A stretch of DNA of 64,000 nucleotides, taken from NCBI GenBank assembly GCA_038087015.1, contig JASBNA010000031.1:62001-126000 (forward strand), in the 5' to 3' direction. The translations under genes and the position numbers were made by a program. The notes beneath the pieces were generated by a model that did not search any database, was not told where the DNA came from, and saw only the letters and a list, made by a program, of their open reading frames with translations. Numbering within the stretch: position 1 is the first letter of the stretch; each line of letters opens with the position of its first letter. Positions 58,071-64,000 of this stretch are shown piece after piece. Source of the DNA: Cerrena zonata (lineage: Eukaryota > Basidiomycota > Agaricomycetes > Polyporales > Cerrenaceae).

Positions 58071-61000
58071 ATGACGAGCCGATATAACTTCCGGTCCCGA
58101 GCCAATTCTGCTCCCCACTCTCCTCCTGTGGTGGATCAGGGTATACCCGGTGCGTTTTCTACCCCTGCTAATACAACGACGAGGACGGAGCTATCTGCTT
58201 CCGTCCTTACTACGCTGACAACCCCTGGCTCTCCTTCAGCTTCTCCTCGCGTTACCGCATCCGAAGTCAAACCTGGACTATCCTATAGTCAGGTCACTGC
58301 TTCGCGTTCCCCCTCGCCTAGTGCAGGGGAGGGTCCTGTTGCTGACATCGAAAGCAACTCCGATGGTTCACGAGAACAGGTCGAAGAGAAGCTACACGTC
58401 CGCTTCAAAGGAGATCTCACACCCTCTGACGATGGGAACGGAGTCTGGACTCCTGTTTCTCATAAACGTCATAATCATAGCCCTGTCGGCTATACCCCCA
58501 TCCCTAAGAAAGGGACTTCGGCAGTTAAGGGAGGTCAGAATGCTGACCTTGAAGGTGGCTCATCATCTGTGTTTGATGCCACTTCTGCCCAACGTAAGGG
58601 GAAGATGGTAGACCCCACCAACTGGGGTGCTGTCAATATTTCTGCCAAAGAGCTAGACACTGTAGCGCAGCAGAAAGAATTAAATAAATATGCACCTCCT
58701 CTTGAAGAGGATAAGAATATATTCGTGTTACCAGATACTGATCCTGACTTCAATGTTGAGGAACAATGCAAGGCTTTTGAAGCCTGGAAGAGGGCTCGTA
58801 TAGAGAAAGACCCCTCTGCCCCTTCAACTAGTAAAATGGAACACTCAGTTCCTGAGGTTCCCTCAGAACCAAAAGGAAATCTTCACCCCGCAGATAGGAA
58901 GGGGATTGATTCTATCTCTACAGCACAGAAAGAGAAGAAAATCAAAAAACGAAAGAAATCAGCGGACAAAGCTGTATTTATTGTAGCAGAGGCGTTAGCT
59001 AGCAACGGCCCCTCTCTCGGAAGCGTTAAGAAAAGTAAACACGAGTCCGAAACTAAAGGAACCCCGGCGGGGCAAATATCAACAAATGGATATCTCGGTG
59101 TGGCTTTGAAGAAGTCACGAAAGAAGTCCGATCGAAGGCAGACATCATCCTCGGAGTCTGAGTCCTCTGAATCACAAGACTCCGGCACTGGAGGATCGAG
59201 CGAATCCGACCCTTCTGACAGTGAGCCCTCAGATAGTGAGCCCTCTAACATGTCAGATTCGGCATCAAGTGATGGCGAATCGGGACACGATTCACGGCGC
59301 AAGAAGAAGAACGGGAAGCCATACTTGAAGCCGGAGAAACCTGACAAATACTCGGGTGAATTGGACGCAAAGGTGTATACCAAATGGGTCCATAGTACGA
59401 AAATCTTCTTACTTGCCCATCGTATTCCTAATGGAACTCTGTCTTCGGCGGTGGCCTGTTTTCTCGATGGCCGCGCTTACGATTTCTATACCAACACTCT
59501 AGTGCGGAAACCAAAATGGGGATTAAATCGAATTTTTATTGAACTTTTTAATTACTGTTTTCCAATGGACTACCAGCTTCGTATGCACGAAGACCTACAG
59601 AGTTTCGAGCAAGGCAGACTGAATGTGCGAGATTATGCACATGAACTGGAAAGCCTTCTTAGTATGGTAGGACCCACGAAGAAGAAGCAACGTGTTCTTC
59701 GCCTGTGGCAAGGTCTGAATAAATCCATTCAGCGTGAGCTGTGGAAGGCTCGACTCTCGCCGTTACGGAGTTCTTGGCGACGTGTACTACGCAACGCGGA
59801 GTACATTGAAGCTTCTCGACGAGTGGGTGAAAGTCTTGGTGGCCCTCATTCTTCTGCTAAGAGTGGAGGGAACCAACGCAATCCGACCGGCTTTAAGCGG
59901 TCACATCCACCATCTCACGGAAACAATTTGCGGCCTAGTCGGATGCATGAGAATTCTCGTCAGATTTCTGGCCGTCAGAAGGCCGATTTCAAAGGTGGTC
60001 GGCGTCATATGCAATCCGGAAAGCAACAAGGTCCATCGAGGCCAGCTCAACTCTCTGAAAAGGAGAAAGATGAGCTACGTGCCGCAAATAAATGTTTCAT
60101 CTGCAAGGAACCCGGACATTTCAGTCGAAATTGTCCACAGGCGAGTGTCATGAGATCGAATAGGAGGGGCAAACCTCCTGGAGTCCCAGCGTATAGCATG
60201 GAACCGGATTTCTCACGTGTCGAAGCTCTGCAGGAGCTGGCAGATTCAACTGTCCATCTAGATGAGATCATCCTCAATTCCATTTCTCTGGAGGACAATG
60301 ACGATAACGATGAGATTTCGGAAGACGGCCATGCCTGGCGAAGCGACGGGGAGGACTCATGGGACTTCGTCTATCGTGACTTGCCTAGTGGCCATAGTCG
60401 GTCAGGTAGCATGACTACACGAACGGTCATTGACCTTCGTTCCTTAAGCCACTCGAGCCCTGATAGGGCTACCTCTTCTCACATATGTCCACATGAGATA
60501 GTCCGAGTCCCAGATGATTTCTGGGATGACATGCCAGCTCTCCAGTCAGTCTCGGAAACAGATGACGAGGACTCCGATGACTCCACTAAGAGCACATCTG
60601 AGGAGGACCCCTCAAGGGGCAATGATCGACTTGATAACTATCGAAACGATCACGACAGTGATACCGGCGGTGAGCCACTACCTATCCCAGACGACAATGA
60701 ACCGAGTCTTGACAACGACACCGGAAATGACCTATCGGCCGAATCGACAGACTCATGGGGAGGCACTCAGCACTTGTCTGCCTGGGACAAGGCTAGCGTT
60801 CAGCGACCTTCTCGTTTCTCGAAGACTAAAGAAAAGAAGTCGAATTTCGGCGTAGCGATTGAGTATCATGCCGCCCACCTTCTTCAGGATAGTGGGCCAT
60901 ATACGAAATCACCGCTGATCTCTGGTGACAGTGATTTGATCACTGGATCTTTCGTAGTCTATAGATGCGATGAGTATCAGTATATTATCACACATGAGGA

Positions 61001-61640
61001 GTTAGATGAAGGGATATTCTGCCCGGCAGAATATCTCAAGGACCCTCATTTTGACTTACCGGTCTGGTTCCAGTCGGTATTGGATGAGAGATATCTCATT
61101 GAGTTTAATCCTGCAGTCCCAACATTAATAAGGGCGTCCAACGCATGGCGAGTAGCTTATTTGCTGAACAGATACGGCAGCAGTATAACAATGCCTGACC
61201 GTTTCTTGTGTCAGGAACTAGACGATGGCTCGGTGAGGGTACAAGACACTTACCTCGCTATCTTGGTAACGATCCCATCGACCTACGTCAATTGTCCATA
61301 CTACGATGTGGTAGACGATTACTCACTCATGGCATGTTTCGCAGCTGACGAAATGGAGGGCGAGTCTCTTTTCCATATTGATGAACTGGACGGGGAATTA
61401 ATCAGTCTGTTTTCTTTACCGGTTGATCACTATCGGGGGGACTTACCTCAGAAACAGAGGATCTCATTGATCTCTTACATGGCACCGCGACTTATTGAAC
61501 TCAACGCGATTGCAGGGCCCTCGAACAAACCTGAGCCTATTGCCGCCGTTCAACGGAACGCGGCGATGCCGAGGGATTTCAGACGGCTGCTGCCCGAACC
61601 TATCGTTATAGTCGTACAAGTTAACGGGCACCCGGCATGA
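58071..61640 (+). CDS. gag: Gag polyprotein of retrotransposon 2, 1189 aa, ending in UGA in frame with pol
   Basis: Starts at ATG 58071 (MTSRYNFRSRANSAP). The long N-terminal region is Ser/Pro/Lys-rich with an acidic serine tract (SESDPSDSEPSDSEPS). The capsid-like Gag domain (about 420-600) includes YLKPEKPDKYSGELDAKVY and FCFPMDYQLRMHE-type segments. An intact CCHC zinc knuckle, CFICKEPGHFSRNC, is at about residue 675. A further 500 residues, rich in acidic patches, precede the UGA at 61638-61640. The protease begins immediately after the stop in the same frame. This suggests stop-codon readthrough to make Gag-Pol, or a recent nonsense mutation. Confidence 0.88.
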   Translation: MTSRYNFRSRANSAPHSPPVVDQGIPGAFSTPANTTTRTELSASVLTTLTTPGSPSASPRVTASEVKPGLSYSQVTASRSPSPSAGEGPVADIESNSDGSREQVEEKLHVRFKGDLTPSDDGNGVWTPVSHKRHNHSPVGYTPIPKKGTSAVKGGQNADLEGGSSSVFDATSAQRKGKMVDPTNWGAVNISAKELDTVAQQKELNKYAPPLEEDKNIFVLPDTDPDFNVEEQCKAFEAWKRARIEKDPSAPSTSKMEHSVPEVPSEPKGNLHPADRKGIDSISTAQKEKKIKKRKKSADKAVFIVAEALASNGPSLGSVKKSKHESETKGTPAGQISTNGYLGVALKKSRKKSDRRQTSSSESESSESQDSGTGGSSESDPSDSEPSDSEPSNMSDSASSDGESGHDSRRKKKNGKPYLKPEKPDKYSGELDAKVYTKWVHSTKIFLLAHRIPNGTLSSAVACFLDGRAYDFYTNTLVRKPKWGLNRIFIELFNYCFPMDYQLRMHEDLQSFEQGRLNVRDYAHELESLLSMVGPTKKKQRVLRLWQGLNKSIQRELWKARLSPLRSSWRRVLRNAEYIEASRRVGESLGGPHSSAKSGGNQRNPTGFKRSHPPSHGNNLRPSRMHENSRQISGRQKADFKGGRRHMQSGKQQGPSRPAQLSEKEKDELRAANKCFICKEPGHFSRNCPQASVMRSNRRGKPPGVPAYSMEPDFSRVEALQELADSTVHLDEIILNSISLEDNDDNDEISEDGHAWRSDGEDSWDFVYRDLPSGHSRSGSMTTRTVIDLRSLSHSSPDRATSSHICPHEIVRVPDDFWDDMPALQSVSETDDEDSDDSTKSTSEEDPSRGNDRLDNYRNDHDSDTGGEPLPIPDDNEPSLDNDTGNDLSAESTDSWGGTQHLSAWDKASVQRPSRFSKTKEKKSNFGVAIEYHAAHLLQDSGPYTKSPLISGDSDLITGSFVVYRCDEYQYIITHEELDEGIFCPAEYLKDPHFDLPVWFQSVLDERYLIEFNPAVPTLIRASNAWRVAYLLNRYGSSITMPDRFLCQELDDGSVRVQDTYLAILVTIPSTYVNCPYYDVVDDYSLMACFAADEMEGESLFHIDELDGELISLFSLPVDHYRGDLPQKQRISLISYMAPRLIELNAIAGPSNKPEPIAAVQRNAAMPRDFRRLLPEPIVIVVQVNGHPA

Positions 61641-64000
61641 GCACTTGTCGACAGTGGGTCCCTGTCCGATTTCATGTCAGTAAAGGTAGCACACCAGCTG
61701 GGCATAACACCGGTGGAGCTTCAGAAACCCTTACCAGTCCAATTGGCTGTCCAAGGGTCCAGGGCAAAAATATCGACTGGATGCAAGGCTAATATATCTT
61801 ATCAGACAATTAGCGAGCCGCGTTACTTCGATTTGATTAACCTACTCAACTACGATCTGATACTAGGGACTCCATTTATGTTCCAGCATCAGGTAGTCAT
61901 TGGGTTGAACCCTACAACGGTCGTCATTGGCAGCTCCATGTCATTGCCGATCCGAGGAAAGAGGGTTCGAGTGTTAGAATCACGCGCGGCCGATATTCTT
62001 GAAGACACGATCGAAGTCGCCCGACGACATCTTCGTGAGTACGCAGCGCCGATTTGTAGAGAGGCGAGTGATGCCCCCCTACCACCGTTGCGGACTATAA
62101 ACCACATGATCCCACTGAAGGATCCCTCTAAAGTCTACTCTTGGCGTCCAGCCAAGTGTCCAGATGCACACAGAGATAGTTGGGTAGAAAAACGCGATGC
62201 TTACCTGAAATCGGGCCGATGGAAGATGACATCGGCTCGTAATACATCTCCTATGTTGCTCCTGACGAAACCGGGTACCGGCGTACGAGGAATTCCACCT
62301 CGACTTCGTGTAGTGGCGGACCTTAGGGAACGGAACGCGAATACACATAAATTGACATCTCCCCTACCAGATATGGAAGGAATCTTACGACGGGCTTCAC
62401 GGAAACGATATCGATCACTTATTGACGGAAAGGACGCCTACGAACATATTCGTGTGGCACCGGAGCATGTAGATCGGACCGTCATGGCTACACCAGATGG
62501 TAATATGGTTAGTCTGGTTATGCAACAAGGTGATTGCAATGCGGTAGCGACTTACCAGTCATTGATGAATTATATCTTTGGGCCTTATATTGGAGTCTTT
62601 CTGGATGTGTACCTTGATGATATCATCATCTACTCTGACAGTCTGGAGGAACATGTTAAACATTGTAAGATGGTTATAGACATCCTAAAAAGGGAAAAGC
62701 TGTACCTTAGTGCAACAAAGTTGAACTTCCTGGCAACAGAGTTTAAGGTCCTTGGACGGATTCTGGATAAAGATGGCATCAGAATGGATCCTAGTAAAGT
62801 GGACTCAGTACTTCACTGGAAGGTACCCACATCGAAGGATCTCTTGCGTGGTTTCTTAGGTTCGGTCGGCTACTTGGCAGACGATATAGCCACCATTCGT
62901 ATTCCTATGGGAATTCTTAGTCAACTAACTAGCAATGATGTCAGCTATAAGTGGGAATTCACTCACCAGCGAGCCTTTGATGAGGTAAAACGGTTAGTAC
63001 ACGCTCATCGAGAGCATCGCCGAGTCCCTCTTAACTACTCCAAAGGTGCACCACCAATTTGGCTCGTCACCGACGGCTCAATGGGTGGCATTGCGGGAGT
63101 TGTCTCTCAAGGGAAGAGCTGGCATACTGGCCAAGTGGCCGCATTTTTTTCGGCAAAATTGTCTTCAGCGCAGACGAACTACGCGGTACACGAGATCGAG
63201 ATGCTCGCAGGCGTCGAATCGATGCTGCGACACCGTGATATCTTGCTCGGTTGTTCCTTCACTTGGATCACAGACCATAAGGGCCTGGTCCATCTTCTCA
63301 AGCAGAGAAACTTGTCTGGAAGGCAGGCACGGTGGTTAGAAAAGATTCTCGAATTTGATTTCACAGTGGAATACGTACCAGGGGTGGATAATGTCCTCGC
63401 AGATGCATTATCTCGAATCTACACTGAGGACCGGCCGGGCACTGTTCGTGACTCAAGTGAGTACACTGAGTACGACGACGATGGGCGTACTCGGGCCGCA
63501 TTAGAGTCGCTGGCCATCTCGATACCGGTCCTGGTGGACATGGAGGCGGCTGCGGTACAACCGAAGGGCATTCGACGCAGTGGTCGTCCTACTAGGGCGA
63601 CAGTACCTCGAGCAGCACCGGCTGCTGTGACTAACGTCGCATCAGTACCTAGGGGCGGACGAGGAAAACAACGGACTCACCACAGTCGCGCTTCTCGTGT
63701 TCAACACATCACGACGGAGACCTTGTCTCCCTCACCTCCTCAGCGGATGGGTCCAAGCACGAAGGCTGCAATATCGGGGGCCGCGACAGCGGTACCTCAA
63801 CCGTCAACAATGACGGATGAACGGCCTCGACAACGACAGCGGAAGGCACCAGAAGGTGCAGAGTCGGGACGGCCGGAAACGGCGAAGGAGTTTTCGAAAC
63901 GCATCAAGCGTGTCGTGCTGAGAGTTCCTGTGGGACCTGCAGAACGACAGGAGGGCGAAGGTGAGCAACAACGTCTCGAAAAGGACGTACGTACGCTTTC
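61641..64000 (+). CDS. pol: Pol polyprotein of retrotransposon 2, partial (protease, RT, RNase H)
   Basis: Open from right after the gag UGA to the window end with no stop. Protease: LVDSGSLSDFMS (intact DSG) and YDLILGTPF. RT: LRVVADLRERN, SLIDGKDAYEHIRV, MQQGDCNAVATYQ and catalytic YLDD at 62610. RNase H: WLVTDGSMGGIAGV, ITDHKGLVHLL and NVLADALSRIY. After RNase H comes an unusual basic linker (about 63560-63950) with KGIRRSGRPTRATVPR and PRGGRGKQR, like AT-hooks, where the integrase zinc domain would usually follow soon. Integrase itself must lie outside the window. No ATG occurs right after the stop, so expression probably depends on reading through UGA. Confidence 0.88.

Larger units (their letters stand above)
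57549..64000 (+). mobile_element. Ty3/gypsy LTR retrotransposon 2, partial (continues past window end)
   Basis: Gag, protease, RT and RNase H follow in one frame, typical of Ty3/gypsy. Integrase and the 3' LTR lie beyond the window. RT contains VMQQGDCNAVATYQSLM, so it belongs to the same broad basidiomycete lineage as element 1. The proteins differ widely and gag-pol is organised differently (same frame with UGA versus +1 overlap). The 5' limit depends on the proposed LTR and is uncertain. Confidence 0.85.

Noticed and set aside
1..64000. tRNA, rRNA and CRISPR features
   Set aside because: No tRNA-like B-box pattern, rRNA signature or spaced direct-repeat array was noticed on reading; a covariance-model scan was not possible here.

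Overview
The window looks like nuclear DNA of a basidiomycete fungus, most likely Agaricomycetes. Genes carry many short GT-AG introns of about 50-85 nt with CTNAC/CTGAC branch sites. An IGDVG-domain/WD40 protein, large F-box expansions, Crinkler-type genes and Ty3/gypsy elements with a QQGDCNA reverse-transcriptase signature all fit that group. Species cannot be named from the sequence alone. All exon structures are my own manual splicing.

Left part (1-12.6 kb): three minus-strand members of an F-box family (one cut by the left edge), a polo-like-kinase fragment at 3.6-4.1 kb, and an intact five-exon short-chain dehydrogenase at 4.1-5.1 kb. Middle (12.6-18.5 kb): an IGDVG-domain protein fused to WD40 repeats, and a secreted GH43 glycosidase with twelve exons. 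From 18.8 to 48.7 kb: seven plus-strand F-box genes of the same family, repeated every 2-5 kb with degenerate intergenic DNA between them.

A 9,185-bp Ty3/gypsy retrotransposon (36067-45251) sits in the last intron of F-box copy 8. Its two 215-bp LTRs look identical and it is flanked by the 5-bp duplication TATGT, so the insertion is recent. It carries gag-protease, pol with a chromodomain-like tail, and an extra 464-codon ORF between pol and the 3' LTR. A second Ty3/gypsy element starts near 57.5 kb and runs off the right edge. Its gag and pol are in one frame separated by a single UGA codon.

Between them (48.7-57.5 kb) lie an IGDVG exon fragment, a retroelement-like leader with a 90-bp tandem repeat, a small C2H2 zinc-finger gene, and a Crinkler-like NTPase/nuclease gene that appears frameshifted in its 3' half.

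The locus reads as a fast-evolving multigene region: tandem F-box duplication, loss of start codons or splice sites in several copies, retroelement insertion and gene fragments. A 34-bp block (CACGTG ... ATTGG) recurs upstream of five F-box copies in a fixed orientation and may be a shared promoter module.
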